Virus record (IMG/VR): IMGVR_UViG_3300046003_007336
Span: 62,001 to 126,000 of that record
DNA: 64,000 nt
Origin: a virus
Reading direction: 5' to 3' (one strand)
Below the pieces are notes generated by a model that worked only from the letters and a program-made list of their open reading frames with translations, had not been told where the DNA came from and did no database searches. Below are positions 14,571-21,780 of the stretch, piece by piece (within the stretch, counting starts at the first letter, position 1; every line of letters begins with the position of its first letter). A program made the translations under genes and the position numbers.

Positions 14571-14635
14571 TGTTTCGGTTGACCGTTTCGAAATCTCCGA
14601 CTAAACCGGTCTACGAAATAATCCGAGAAAAGCCC

Positions 14636-15073
14636 ATGACCATCGAAGCCCGTATCGCCCTCGTAGAAGACGTCCGTCCGCACGGTGATCACATGTCCAT
14701 CGTGACCATCTCCGGTCATGAGGTCGTGGCCAATCGTGACGAGAACGGCGAGTTCCGTTTCCGGGTCGGCGAAGCCGCCATCTACGTGCCCGAGAATGCC
14801 ATCATCCCCGAGGAGTTCCTCAAAGACCGTGGCTACTGGGACGAGACCAAAGGCAAGGGTCTGCTCGGCGGCTCCAAGGGGAACCGGGTCAAGATGCAAC
14901 GCTTCATGGGCTTCGAGAGCCGTGGGTTGGTCTGGAAGGTCCGCGAGTCCACCGAGCCGGGCACCTACATCGTGGACCGTCACTGCGGCAACCCTGGTTT
15001 CGAGTCCGGTGAAGCCAGCGTCGGCGACGACTGTGCTGCATTCTTCAATCTGTCCGAATACGTCGCGGCCTGA
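14636..15073 (+). CDS. RNA-ligase-type OB-fold protein, 145 aa
   Basis: Resembles the N-terminal OB-fold domain of DRB0094-type (Rnl5) RNA ligases: ALVEDVRPHGDHMSIVTISG, then FRFRVGEAAIYVPENAIIPE and FMGFESRGLVWKV. The nucleotidyltransferase domain with the catalytic lysine motif is absent, so it is not a ligase by itself. It may be a free-standing RNA-binding domain or partner. It follows the tmRNA terminator, with no strong Shine-Dalgarno site (GAGAAAAGCCC). Assignment by motif resemblance. Confidence 0.6.
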   Translation: MTIEARIALVEDVRPHGDHMSIVTISGHEVVANRDENGEFRFRVGEAAIYVPENAIIPEEFLKDRGYWDETKGKGLLGGSKGNRVKMQRFMGFESRGLVWKVRESTEPGTYIVDRHCGNPGFESGEASVGDDCAAFFNLSEYVAA

Positions 15074-15100
15074 TTTTGATCTGAAGTCGAAGGCGCGAAA

Positions 15101-15108
15101 CGTAAATA
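15101..15108 (+). promoter_or_regulatory. Late promoter box CGTAAATA
   Basis: CGTAAATA lies 33 bases before ATG 15142; the leader contains GGGAG. Confidence 0.55.
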
Positions 15109-15141
15109 GCGTATCGCCGACGTCGGGAGTAGAATGTCATC

Positions 15142-15363
15142 ATGAGTTTTCTGAGCAAACTTAAAGAGGCCAAAGAAAAGCTGGGAGGCGTCGTCCTCGA
15201 TAGCAGCAAAGAGGAAGAGCGAGCCCGCATAGACGCCAGAATGGCGGTCTGTAATGCTTGCCCGGAACTCCGCAAACCGCTCGACCAGTGTGCCAAATGC
15301 GGCTGCTTCATGAGAGTCAAAACGAAGCTCCGAGATACATCTTGCCCCCTTGGCAAATGGTGA
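15142..15363 (+). CDS. Zinc-ribbon protein, 73 aa
   Basis: Cysteines at 37, 40, 50, 53, 55 and 68 (CNAC, then CAKCGC, then CPLGKW) form a likely zinc ribbon, a pattern I know from small proteins of T4-like phages (DUF6171 type). The N-terminal 30 residues are a charged helix. It follows a late promoter box and overlaps the next gene by seven bases. Likely binds zinc; role unknown. Confidence 0.75.
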   Translation: MSFLSKLKEAKEKLGGVVLDSSKEEERARIDARMAVCNACPELRKPLDQCAKCGCFMRVKTKLRDTSCPLGKW

Positions 15364-16205
15364 AATTCATTTCGGACTGGGCTCCTTACGGTGCTGACGT
15401 TCGTCCCGGCACGTTCTGCATAGATTGGCGAAATGCGGCGCCGCATCCTAAGCTCTCTAGACCCATAGATATTGCGATCTCTGTGTATCGGAAACTGCCG
15501 GGTCCAGTCGTCGTGATGGTCAGCGGTGGAGTTGATAGTCAGGCATCGGCCTACGCGGCAAAGCTGTCGGGTATTGACTGTCGGTTCGTATGCTTTCGAT
15601 ACAATGGCGGCCTCAACGACTATGACCTCGCCTCCGAGTTTTATGATCGGCACGGCATCGTTGTGGAAGAAATCGACATAGACATTCTTGCCTTCCACGA
15701 GACCGATCTTCTCTCCTGGGGAGAGAAGTATAATACGGCGTCTCCTCATCTTCTATGTCATATGAAGATCGCATCCATGATCGAGGACGCGACGGTGGTG
15801 TTCTCTGGAAATCCTGAGTTCCCGAACTCGACCGGAGGGCTAACTCACGAGACCATCTCTCTAGAACGATATGCCTCGATATCCGGGCAACCAGTTGTCG
15901 GGTATTTTTTCAACTGCGACCCTCATCTCTTTTACTCATTTCGAACATGCCCGTCTTACGACGAGGTCGGTGGATACGATCAGAAAGTTCGGGTGTACCA
16001 GGAAGGAGGATTTCCGGTTGAGCCACAAGAGAAAAAGCTGCATGGCTTTGAGGCCATAAAAGAACTCTACGACGACCATGCTGTGCCCTTCGTGTCGCGT
16101 CTCAAGTTTGCCCGTCGAGCATCAAAGAGACCATATGATCTACTCTTCAGATACCCCCTGTCTGAACATAAAATCTACCACACGAACAGGAAGATAATTT
16201 ACTGA
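15357..16205 (+). CDS. PP-loop ATP pyrophosphatase family protein
   Basis: 282 residues with the PP-loop motif SGGVDS at 56-61, preceded by the strand PVVVMV. PP-loop enzymes adenylate a substrate and release pyrophosphate (asparagine synthetase, QueC, TilS and sulfurtransferase relatives). The later stretch TVVFSGNPEFPNSTGGL may bind substrate. The substrate cannot be told from the sequence; an amide-forming or nucleobase-modifying role is possible. Base composition is noticeably more AT-rich than neighbours such as 14636-15073, suggesting a different origin. Confidence 0.75.
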   Translation: MVKFISDWAPYGADVRPGTFCIDWRNAAPHPKLSRPIDIAISVYRKLPGPVVVMVSGGVDSQASAYAAKLSGIDCRFVCFRYNGGLNDYDLASEFYDRHGIVVEEIDIDILAFHETDLLSWGEKYNTASPHLLCHMKIASMIEDATVVFSGNPEFPNSTGGLTHETISLERYASISGQPVVGYFFNCDPHLFYSFRTCPSYDEVGGYDQKVRVYQEGGFPVEPQEKKLHGFEAIKELYDDHAVPFVSRLKFARRASKRPYDLLFRYPLSEHKIYHTNRKIIY

Positions 16206-16212
16206 ATAAATA
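16205..16212 (+). promoter_or_regulatory. Late promoter box AATAAATA
   Basis: AATAAATA just after the PP-loop gene stop, 25 bases before ATG 16237; GGAG lies in the leader. Confidence 0.6.
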
Positions 16213-16236
16213 GACGATATAATCGGAGATTACTCT

Positions 16237-17814
16237 ATGCGCTACATCATTGACTTCATCAACTCCATCTCGGACGAGGACATTGCCGCCTACATGGTGC
16301 GCAACGACTGCACCGTCGTGATCAACTATGACAATTTTTCCAAAACCTATTTGGTGGAAGCTGCCACGGCTCCCGAGGTCGATGCATTTGTCGAGACTGT
16401 GTTGGAGGATTCCTCGGCGCCGCTGAAACTTCTCAGTATCCCGTCCAAAACATTCCCAGTCGATGAAGACGACAACTGGTGGAAACTCGTGGCCATCGAC
16501 GGTATCGACACCACCCAACCCACGGCAACAATTGCTCGTTCGGGTGGTGGGGTACGTGTTTACGTCATGGACAGTGGCATTGCCGCAGACCATCCTGAGT
16601 TTGTCGGCAAAAACATCACCCTGCTGCATTCGATAACTCCGGGTGATTTCTCGGACACCACCGGCCACGGAACCTCTCTGGCGTCCGTTATCGTTGGCGA
16701 AACCTGCGGAATTACCGAGTCGGCGTTGCGGGTCGTGAAAATTTTCCACTCTGGTCAGGACACGTTCTTGTCCGACATCATCTCGGCCTTCGATGCGGTC
16801 GCTACCGATTATCTTCTGGCTGACGACTTCCTCGCTGTCCTGAACCTGTCATGGTCCATTGAGAAAAACGCCTACATTGAACAGAAAATTCTCGACCTGA
16901 TTACCATGGGGGTCGTAGTTGTCGCTTCTGCCGGTAACGAAGGCCGCCCGCTGTCCGAAGTTACCCCAGCCAGCCTCGCTGAGGTCATCACGGTCGGCTC
17001 GTTCGGCAAAGACCTCATGCCAAGCGATTTCTCCAACTATACTTCTAGCGATTCCGACACGTCGTTCACCTCGGGGCAAAATAACTACGGCGCGCTGGAT
17101 TGCTTCGCTCCTGGTGAATTCATCCGAGTAGCACTTCCTGCTGGCGGCTACGGCGTTTCGATGGGAACATCGCTTTCGGCTGCGATTATTTCCGCCATCA
17201 TGGCTCTCCGCATCACGTCCAGTGGAACCAACTGGACCCGGACTGGTATCAACGAAATCTCCATTCAGGCATTCCTTCAGACTATCGCCACGAAGGACCT
17301 TCTGACTCTCTCTGGAAATTACGCCAACTCCATAAATCTTGTCCCCTATGTTGAACTGGCGGACATGACCACTATTCGCGTTCGCGCCATGCGCACGTTC
17401 CCGGTTCGGCCTGGAATTGTTATAGAACTCTGGTTGTTCAATCCCGAGTTCTTCACGAATGCGGCACTCATAGACGCGCCGTCATGGGTTCAACTGAAAG
17501 GAAACTATTTGGAGATTTCGGCTCCAGATATTGAAACCACCGTTTTTGAGTTTCAGCTTACCGGAGAGCAAGATGGAGAGACGCAATCCCTCCCCGTGTT
17601 TGTCATTACGAGAAGCTCTTCTGAAACCGACGAAGAGTCGTATGAGAAGGTGAAAATCTTGTTTGCAAGTAATGGCGCATCCGCCAAGTGTATTGCAGAT
17701 TGCTCTCCCCAAACATGGTGCTGCCAGTGTTGCACTGGTGACGTCAAGACGGAGACCGATGACGCGTGCGGGATTTGCAACAACACTGAATGCGCATTGC
17801 TGGCTTGCTCGTAA
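16237..17814 (+). CDS. Subtilisin-like serine protease with Cys-rich tail
   Basis: 525 residues with a complete S8 triad: Asp112 (VYVMDSG), His144 (GHGTSLAS), Ser312 (MGTSLSAAI), and oxyanion Asn234 (SAGNEG). Residues 1-85 resemble an inhibitory propeptide. After the catalytic domain come beta-rich segments (about 380-470) and a last 45 residues with ten cysteines (CIADC, WCCQCC, CGIC). Late promoter box and GGAG upstream suggest late expression; a virion or lysis-stage role is possible. No signal peptide seen, so it probably acts in the cytoplasm or in the particle. Slightly AT-rich. Confidence 0.88.
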   Translation: MRYIIDFINSISDEDIAAYMVRNDCTVVINYDNFSKTYLVEAATAPEVDAFVETVLEDSSAPLKLLSIPSKTFPVDEDDNWWKLVAIDGIDTTQPTATIARSGGGVRVYVMDSGIAADHPEFVGKNITLLHSITPGDFSDTTGHGTSLASVIVGETCGITESALRVVKIFHSGQDTFLSDIISAFDAVATDYLLADDFLAVLNLSWSIEKNAYIEQKILDLITMGVVVVASAGNEGRPLSEVTPASLAEVITVGSFGKDLMPSDFSNYTSSDSDTSFTSGQNNYGALDCFAPGEFIRVALPAGGYGVSMGTSLSAAIISAIMALRITSSGTNWTRTGINEISIQAFLQTIATKDLLTLSGNYANSINLVPYVELADMTTIRVRAMRTFPVRPGIVIELWLFNPEFFTNAALIDAPSWVQLKGNYLEISAPDIETTVFEFQLTGEQDGETQSLPVFVITRSSSETDEESYEKVKILFASNGASAKCIADCSPQTWCCQCCTGDVKTETDDACGICNNTECALLACS

Positions 17815-17826
17815 GGACGCAGACGT

Positions 17827-18102
17827 ATGCGGATAGGCACCAAGGTTGAGCCCGAAGAGCTATCTTCCAAAATTCGTCCGATCATCATCCGTCGAAATAC
17901 ATGTGCCGACGAATGGGATGTTCGCCACAGATTCGTGGTAGAACATCTCTGTCGTGGGGACTGGGCGGGCACACTGGAGTTCTGCTACTTCAAGCATGAA
18001 GAAAACTTCGCCGTTGATTTTCTCAGCGGGGCCTACGATGCCTACCTGTACTATTTCTCCGACGAGGCCGACCGTGTCGAGTTCCAACTCCGTTTTTGCT
18101 GA
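17827..18102 (+). CDS. C-terminal-module protein, 91 aa
   Basis: Begins MRIGTKVEPEELSSKIRPII and ends YLYYFSDEADRVEFQLRFC, one of the best examples of the recurrent strand-F-helix-F module. It follows the subtilase gene by 12 bases and probably shares its transcript. The next gene starts inside its 3' end. Function unknown. Confidence 0.75.
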   Translation: MRIGTKVEPEELSSKIRPIIIRRNTCADEWDVRHRFVVEHLCRGDWAGTLEFCYFKHEENFAVDFLSGAYDAYLYYFSDEADRVEFQLRFC

Positions 18103-18421
18103 CTGTCCTCCTGGGCTGGGCCGACCTGGGCTAGAACGGTACATCCTCCGTGGTGAATTCACCACCATCTATATCCGAATCAGAGACGTATGGCTGCCGC
18201 ACGGATGGGTACGAAATAAACTCTGTCGAGCCGACTGGATGATGCGGATGTGGGGTGACCGTCATCGCGACGAGAAACAATGCACCTGTCCAGTGGGAAC
18301 CACGGCCTTTATGTTCGAAAGCCCTTCGGATGCCATGGAGTTCTTCATCCGCTTCGGCGCATATACGGTTTCTCCAAATTCGACGAAAAAACATATTGAC
18401 CAAACGTCGGAAGATAAATAA
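18074..18421 (+). CDS. C-terminal-module protein, 115 aa
   Basis: Start placed at GTG 18074, preceded by GAGG at seven bases and overlapping the previous gene by 29 bases. It ends with TAFMFESPSDAMEFFIRFG plus a short tail, again the recurrent module. The middle holds two cysteines (EKQCTCPVG) that could bind a metal. The last codons contain the GATAAATA box of the tRNA-Leu cluster. Confidence 0.6.
   Translation: MSSSNSVFADCPPGLGRPGLERYILRGEFTTIYIRIRDVWLPHGWVRNKLCRADWMMRMWGDRHRDEKQCTCPVGTTAFMFESPSDAMEFFIRFGAYTVSPNSTKKHIDQTSEDK
18396..18420 (+). promoter_or_regulatory. Promoter region of the tRNA-Leu cluster
   Basis: TTGACC 18396-18401 and a GATAAATA late-type box 18413-18420, both inside the end of the preceding gene. 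Confidence 0.5.
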
Positions 18422-18485
18422 GATCAGGAAATCGGTCGCACTGACGCGGCCCAAGGATTCGAATGATGCGTTCGCTGCTGTTGCT

Positions 18486-18544
18486 TAGTTTGGGTGTTCG
18501 ACTGTCGGCCTAAGGGCTTCCGGTTTCGAGCACCCGTGAAACTA
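18486..18544 (+). ncRNA. Stem-loop RNA ahead of the tRNA-Leu cluster
   Basis: TAGTTT-GGGTG (18486-18496) pairs with CACCC (18531-18535) and AAACTA (18539-18544), a long hairpin in the 197 bases between the last gene and the first tRNA-Leu. It may be a small RNA or a processing signal; the rest of this gap shows nothing else. Confidence 0.35.
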
Positions 18545-18618
18545 GGCACGGACTGCGATCTTCCATTCGGGACAAGCTCCCAAATCTGAAATCCAGTGAC
18601 TGTGCACCAGCAGTGTAT

Positions 18619-18703
18619 GTCGGTGTGGCGGAATTGGCAGACGCACCAGATTTAGGTTCTGGCGCCGCAAGGCGTGAAGGTTCGACCCCTTTCACCGATA
18701 CCA
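18619..18703 (+). tRNA. tRNA-Leu(TAG)
   Basis: 85 bases with class II variable arm, acceptor GTCGGTG/CACCGAT, anticodon stem CCAGA/TCTGG with loop TTTAGGT (TAG), and encoded CCA. Confidence 0.93.
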
Positions 18704-18724
18704 CTGCTCCTACTCATCGTTATT

Positions 18725-18812
18725 GGCCGTCTGCATGGAATTGGTAGACAGCACCGGCTCAGAACCGGTGGTCCGAAAGGGCGTCAGAGTTCGAGTCTCT
18801 GGGCGGCCACCA
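18725..18812 (+). tRNA. tRNA-Leu(CAG), first copy
   Basis: 88 bases, acceptor GGCCGTC/GGCGGCC, anticodon stem CCGG around loop CTCAGAA (CAG), long variable arm, T-loop TTCGAGT, encoded CCA. Confidence 0.93.
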
Positions 18813-18826
18813 ACGGCGATATCTCA

Positions 18827-18912
18827 GCCTCCTTGGTGAAATGTAGACACGCAGTCCTCAGAAGGCTGTGCTCGTAAAGGGCGTGCCAGTTCGTTCCTGG
18901 CAGGAGGCACCA
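18827..18912 (+). tRNA. tRNA-Leu(CAG), second copy
   Basis: 86 bases, perfect acceptor GCCTCCT/AGGAGGC, anticodon stem CAGTC/GGCTG with loop CTCAGAA (CAG). The T-loop is TTCGTTC, unlike the TTCRANT consensus. Its D and anticodon arms are nearly identical to the next gene. Confidence 0.85.
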
Positions 18913-18924
18913 AGATTCCTTCAT

Positions 18925-19010
18925 CCCCTCGTGGTGAAATGTAGACACGCAGTCTTGAGAGGGCTGTGCCTGTAATGGGTGTGCGGACTCGTTATCCGCC
19001 GAGGGGACCA
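18925..19010 (+). tRNA. tRNA-Leu(GAG)
   Basis: 86 bases, perfect acceptor CCCCTCG/CGAGGGG, loop TTGAGAG (GAG), T-arm GCGGA/TCCGC with the odd loop CTCGTTA. It is a paralogue of the preceding tRNA. Confidence 0.82.
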
Positions 19011-19012
19011 AT

Positions 19013-19090
19013 GCCGGGGTGATGGGAAATGGTATACCTCCAGTCCTCAAAATTCTGGGTTTGCGGGTTCGAGTCCCGCCTCCGGCACCA
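19013..19090 (+). tRNA. Atypical tRNA-Leu(CAA)
   Basis: 78 bases, acceptor GCCGGGG/CTCCGGC, good T-arm and encoded CCA. Anticodon read as CAA, but two mismatches next to the loop open it to 11 bases, and there is no long variable arm as expected of tRNA-Leu. Confidence 0.65.
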
Positions 19091-19092
19091 AT

Positions 19093-19169
19093 CCCCGCGT
19101 AGCGCAAATGGTAGAGGCATCCGGTTTAAGCCCGGTTCAGTGTGGGTTCGAATCCCTCCGTGGGGACCA
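19093..19169 (+). tRNA. tRNA-Leu(TAA) without long variable arm
   Basis: 77 bases, acceptor CCCCGCG/CGTGGGG, anticodon stem CCGG/CCGG with loop TTTAAGC (TAA), T-loop TTCGAAT, encoded CCA. The variable loop is short (class I), unusual for leucine. Confidence 0.75.
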
Positions 19170-19177
19170 TTTCATGG

Positions 19178-19212
19178 TTGACCCAAAAAAACCTCCCCGC
19201 TAGGGTCGAAGG
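19178..19212 (+). promoter_or_regulatory. Leaderless sigma70-type promoter
   Basis: TTGACC 19178-19183, 17 bases, TAGGGT 19201-19206, six bases to ATG 19213. Confidence 0.65.
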
Positions 19213-19578
19213 ATGAACGCTGAACGCACCATCTACATGGCCTGTGACGCTACTGACGAGGTAAGCGATTGCCGCTATTGCCAGTGGCGCGGTCGTGTCG
19301 CAGAGTATCTCGAAGAAAGAAAGAGCCCCGACAGGAATCCAAATTTCAGAATGGGCCGCGACCTCGCGATCATCGAGTTCAAAACATCTGCCGCGATGGG
19401 GGAGTTCATCCTCCAGTTTGGCGAGGCCTGTCTTACCCGCGAGACCTGTTCTGGGCTCCTGGACCACTTGCGAGTCCGAAGAAAGGCCTTCAACGACGCC
19501 GAAGAGGCGGAGCAGGAGAAGGAACTACTCGAACAGGAACAACGAATCCGAGACGAGGAAAACCAACGCGCGGCCTGA
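19213..19578 (+). CDS. Module protein with coiled-coil tail, 121 aa, leaderless
   Basis: ATG 19213 is six bases after the -10 box. The core holds LAIIEFKTSAAMGEFILQFGEA, a copy of the recurrent module, here followed by a long charged coiled coil (AEEAEQEKELLEQEQRIRDE). A CxxC pair (DCRYCQW) lies near the N-terminus. Function unknown. Confidence 0.75.
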   Translation: MNAERTIYMACDATDEVSDCRYCQWRGRVAEYLEERKSPDRNPNFRMGRDLAIIEFKTSAAMGEFILQFGEACLTRETCSGLLDHLRVRRKAFNDAEEAEQEKELLEQEQRIRDEENQRAA

Positions 19579-19647
19579 CCCCTTTACATCCGATCACGTT
19601 TTTGTTAGAAACCGGGTGAGGGGTTCCTCAAGCCGGAGCAAAAGCTT

Positions 19648-20223
19648 TTGTTGAATTGGATTGGTCGGCTGGTCGGCCGCGAGAAACGCGATGCCGTCCC
19701 GATCACTGCGTCTTTCCCGGAACTGAGATCGTTCCTGCCTTCGACTGATGAAAGCGGACGCGTAGAAGCCCCCGCTGTTCCAGCGGAGATCATCGTCCTC
19801 GCCGACCGTTCGGTCGCGCCAGTGAAGCCAGCAGCGGAGAAAGCCGCGTTGCGGGTGAGACCTCTCAAGAAACCCGACTACGCTGCCGCCCTTGAGCTTC
19901 TGGGGGGCATGGAGCATTCCCAGCGGTGTCTTCTGCTCAACATCAGGTCCCTCGGCCAAACCATCTACCATATTCGCCCCGATGGTTGGCTTGAGACGTC
20001 GCCGATCAACATCACGCGGGTGATAATCAAGGACTGGAAAGAGCCCCTGGAGGCCCTACAGAGCCTTGGAGCCATCGAGGCGACCGTGGGCCCGGAAATG
20101 GTCTGTGTGCGCTCCACGGAGCACTCAGAGGCCATCAAGGCGGCATGGGTCGCCCTACCTCCGCAGATCGAGCCCAAGCCGTATGTGAAACCCGGCCGGA
20201 CGGGGCGGCGCGGCCCACCCTGA
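19648..20223 (+). CDS. Unknown protein, 191 aa, Pro-rich tail
   Basis: Start TTG at 19648 with GGAG nine bases upstream; an adjacent TTG at 19651 is also possible. The N-terminus (MLNWIGRLVGREKRDAVPIT) is amphipathic. The central part (LELLGGMEHSQRCLLLNIRS) looks folded and the last 30 residues are Pro/Arg-rich. Function unknown. Confidence 0.65.
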   Translation: MLNWIGRLVGREKRDAVPITASFPELRSFLPSTDESGRVEAPAVPAEIIVLADRSVAPVKPAAEKAALRVRPLKKPDYAAALELLGGMEHSQRCLLLNIRSLGQTIYHIRPDGWLETSPINITRVIIKDWKEPLEALQSLGAIEATVGPEMVCVRSTEHSEAIKAAWVALPPQIEPKPYVKPGRTGRRGPP

Positions 20224-20225
20224 GG

Positions 20226-20232
20226 CTAAATA
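20226..20232 (+). promoter_or_regulatory. Late promoter box CTAAATA
   Basis: CTAAATA directly after the stop of the previous gene, 28 bases before GTG 20261. Confidence 0.5.
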
Positions 20233-20260
20233 CGACCAGTCCCATTTGGAGTTCTGGTTC

Positions 20261-20848
20261 GTGTTCAATAAATCTTCGCCGATGTTCCGAGGTGCCTTCA
20301 CGACCGTCCTGGTCGCGTTGATCATCTTCTCGGCAGCCTACTTCGCCTCGGTGGAGTTCGCCCAGACCAAGCTGTCTCTGTTCAAATGGTATGAACGCCC
20401 CTATGTGACCAACGCCGAGGGTGTGCAGACGACGCAGTTCCGCGCCGGAGACGCGTTCGTGGTCAACTATTTCGTCGAGCGCGAACCGCTGAAGTGCTGG
20501 GCTGTCTTCACCAACGTTCTCACCGGCCCGGTCTCCTACCAGCTTCCTGCGACTCGCAGCCAAGTCATCACCAAGACGCGCATCCGTGTGCCGCTGAAGA
20601 TGTATGAGGAACTTCCGGCCCAGCTTCCTGCTGGACAATATCGTCTTTCACAAATCGTTTATCCGACGTGCGGGAACGTCCACATGCTACCGTTCAAGCT
20701 CGAAACAGGCATCGTCCTCGACGTGCTGAAGAAGGATGCTCCGAAACCCGTCGTGGTCACCATCCAGCGCGAGCGCGATCTCTACGAGCCCGACTTCGTG
20801 GTCGCGCCTGATCAGTCTGGCGACATCACGGTCCCGCCGTCGCTCTGA
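20261..20848 (+). CDS. Membrane-anchored protein, 195 aa
   Basis: GTG 20261 is preferred over an upstream TTG because GGAG lies nine bases before it. One N-terminal transmembrane helix (residues about 10-30, AFTTVLVALIIFSAAYFASV). The rest is beta-rich (TNAEGVQTTQFRAGDAFVVN) and probably periplasmic. No signal cleavage site, so it stays anchored in the inner membrane. Function unknown; it converges with the gene at 20812. Confidence 0.7.
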   Translation: MFNKSSPMFRGAFTTVLVALIIFSAAYFASVEFAQTKLSLFKWYERPYVTNAEGVQTTQFRAGDAFVVNYFVEREPLKCWAVFTNVLTGPVSYQLPATRSQVITKTRIRVPLKMYEELPAQLPAGQYRLSQIVYPTCGNVHMLPFKLETGIVLDVLKKDAPKPVVVTIQRERDLYEPDFVVAPDQSGDITVPPSL

Positions 20849-21129
20849 TCTCGGGTCCAGTGCTGAAGTGCAAGGTCTTCCAGGAAGACCAGCGCAGCGT
20901 CACGAGACGTAAAAGATTTCACGATTTTGACGGGGTGACGAAGGCACATGTGGACGGTCTCGCCCCATAGGCGGATTACGCCAAAGCCCTCATAGCGACC
21001 GTTCCCCAAGGAACGAGTCCATCGACGCATCGTGCGTCGGTTCGGATTATAGGTGTGTTGGTCCTCGCAACCGAGCAACTCAGCACACCGCAGGTAGAAC
21101 CCTTCTACCCCAGCTTCATTCATTTTCAT
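20812..21129 (-). CDS. Small basic protein, 105 aa, leaderless
   Basis: ATG 21129 lies six bases after CATAAATA, with TTGACA 17 bases further upstream, so a leaderless transcript is expected. The protein holds a basic stretch (NPNRRTMRRWTRSLGNGRYE) and ends with a helix after FTSRDAALVFLEDLALQHW, which again resembles the strand-F-helix module. Could bind DNA; function unknown. Confidence 0.65.
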   Translation of the reverse strand: MKMNEAGVEGFYLRCAELLGCEDQHTYNPNRRTMRRWTRSLGNGRYEGFGVIRLWGETVHMCLRHPVKIVKSFTSRDAALVFLEDLALQHWTRDQSDGGTVMSPD

Positions 21130-21135
21130 CGCGAG

Positions 21136-21166
21136 TATTTATGGCACCCTACTCGCGGATTGTCAA
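21136..21166 (-). promoter_or_regulatory. Combined sigma70/late leaderless promoter
   Basis: On the minus strand TTGACA (21161-21166), 17 bases, CATAAATA (21136-21143), six bases, ATG 21129. It carries both a -35 box and a late-type box. Confidence 0.7.
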
Positions 21167-21167
21167 G

Positions 21168-21326
21168 TTAAGACCTGGATGGGCGTTTTCTTCTCCGCAA
21201 CGAAGAAAGCCGCTCGGACTTCTCCGAACGGCCTTTGCGGGTGTAGAGCTTCTTGCTCGGGATGACCTGTTGTTTCAGGTGTGGTGATCGCAACGCTTGT
21301 GCAATCGGGTCTCGTTTCTTCTTCAC
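21168..21326 (-). CDS. Small basic phage protein, 52 aa (DUF7230-like)
   Basis: Minus-strand frame from GTG 21326 with AAGGA eight bases upstream and a GTAAATA box (21356-21362) 30 bases upstream. The sequence (KRDPIAQALRSPHLKQQVIP, then KKLYTRKGR) matches the pattern of very small basic proteins common in T4-like phages, which I know as DUF7230. Nucleic-acid binding is likely. Its stop overlaps the promoter of the next minus gene. Confidence 0.7.
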   Translation of the reverse strand: MKKKRDPIAQALRSPHLKQQVIPSKKLYTRKGRSEKSERLSSLRRRKRPSRS

Positions 21327-21355
21327 TGTTCTGTTCCTTTACGGGGTGGAATGAA

Positions 21356-21362
21356 TATTTAC
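21356..21362 (-). promoter_or_regulatory. Late promoter box GTAAATA
   Basis: GTAAATA on the minus strand, 29 bases before GTG 21326, in the divergent gap with the gene at 21393. Confidence 0.5.
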
Positions 21363-21392
21363 TTACCCTGATCAGTATGTCAGGATTCCGGT

Positions 21393-21734
21393 ATGGATAT
21401 CCTTGAAAAAGCCGAACATCATGGATATCAAGCAGTCAGTGATATCGTTCCGCGTGGCTATTCAGAGGCAGATACGTTCATCAACGACATGATAGTCCTG
21501 CATCAGGCCGGATACGTTTACCGCATTTCGTATGCGTTCGACAATATGGACGATTGGGAATCGGCTAATCGACCGTACATCGAGGCCATTCAGCAACTTA
21601 TCGAAGAACAAGTCGTTCTCAAACCATGGACGGTTTGCCACTATCCTACCGGAATTTACGGAAGGACGACCGTGACGGTTCTGCTCTTCACCTCATACAA
21701 GGATTTCGTTTACTTCAAAATGATGATCGTCTGA
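21393..21734 (+). CDS. C-terminal-module protein, 113 aa
   Basis: ATG 21393 with AGGA seven bases upstream. The protein ends TVTVLLFTSYKDFVYFKMMIV, a copy of the recurrent module, and is more AT-rich than its neighbours. It sits just before the DNA polymerase fragment and is not part of it. Function unknown. Confidence 0.7.
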   Translation: MDILEKAEHHGYQAVSDIVPRGYSEADTFINDMIVLHQAGYVYRISYAFDNMDDWESANRPYIEAIQQLIEEQVVLKPWTVCHYPTGIYGRTTVTVLLFTSYKDFVYFKMMIV

Positions 21735-21743
21735 CTTTCTTTT

Positions 21744-21780
21744 TTGAGTAATGGACCCGGACTCGCTATGTTGGGTTCAT
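21744..21780 (+). promoter_or_regulatory. Leaderless sigma70-type promoter of the polymerase gene
   Basis: TTGAGT 21744-21749, 17 bases, TATGTT 21767-21772, eight bases to ATG 21781. Confidence 0.6.
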
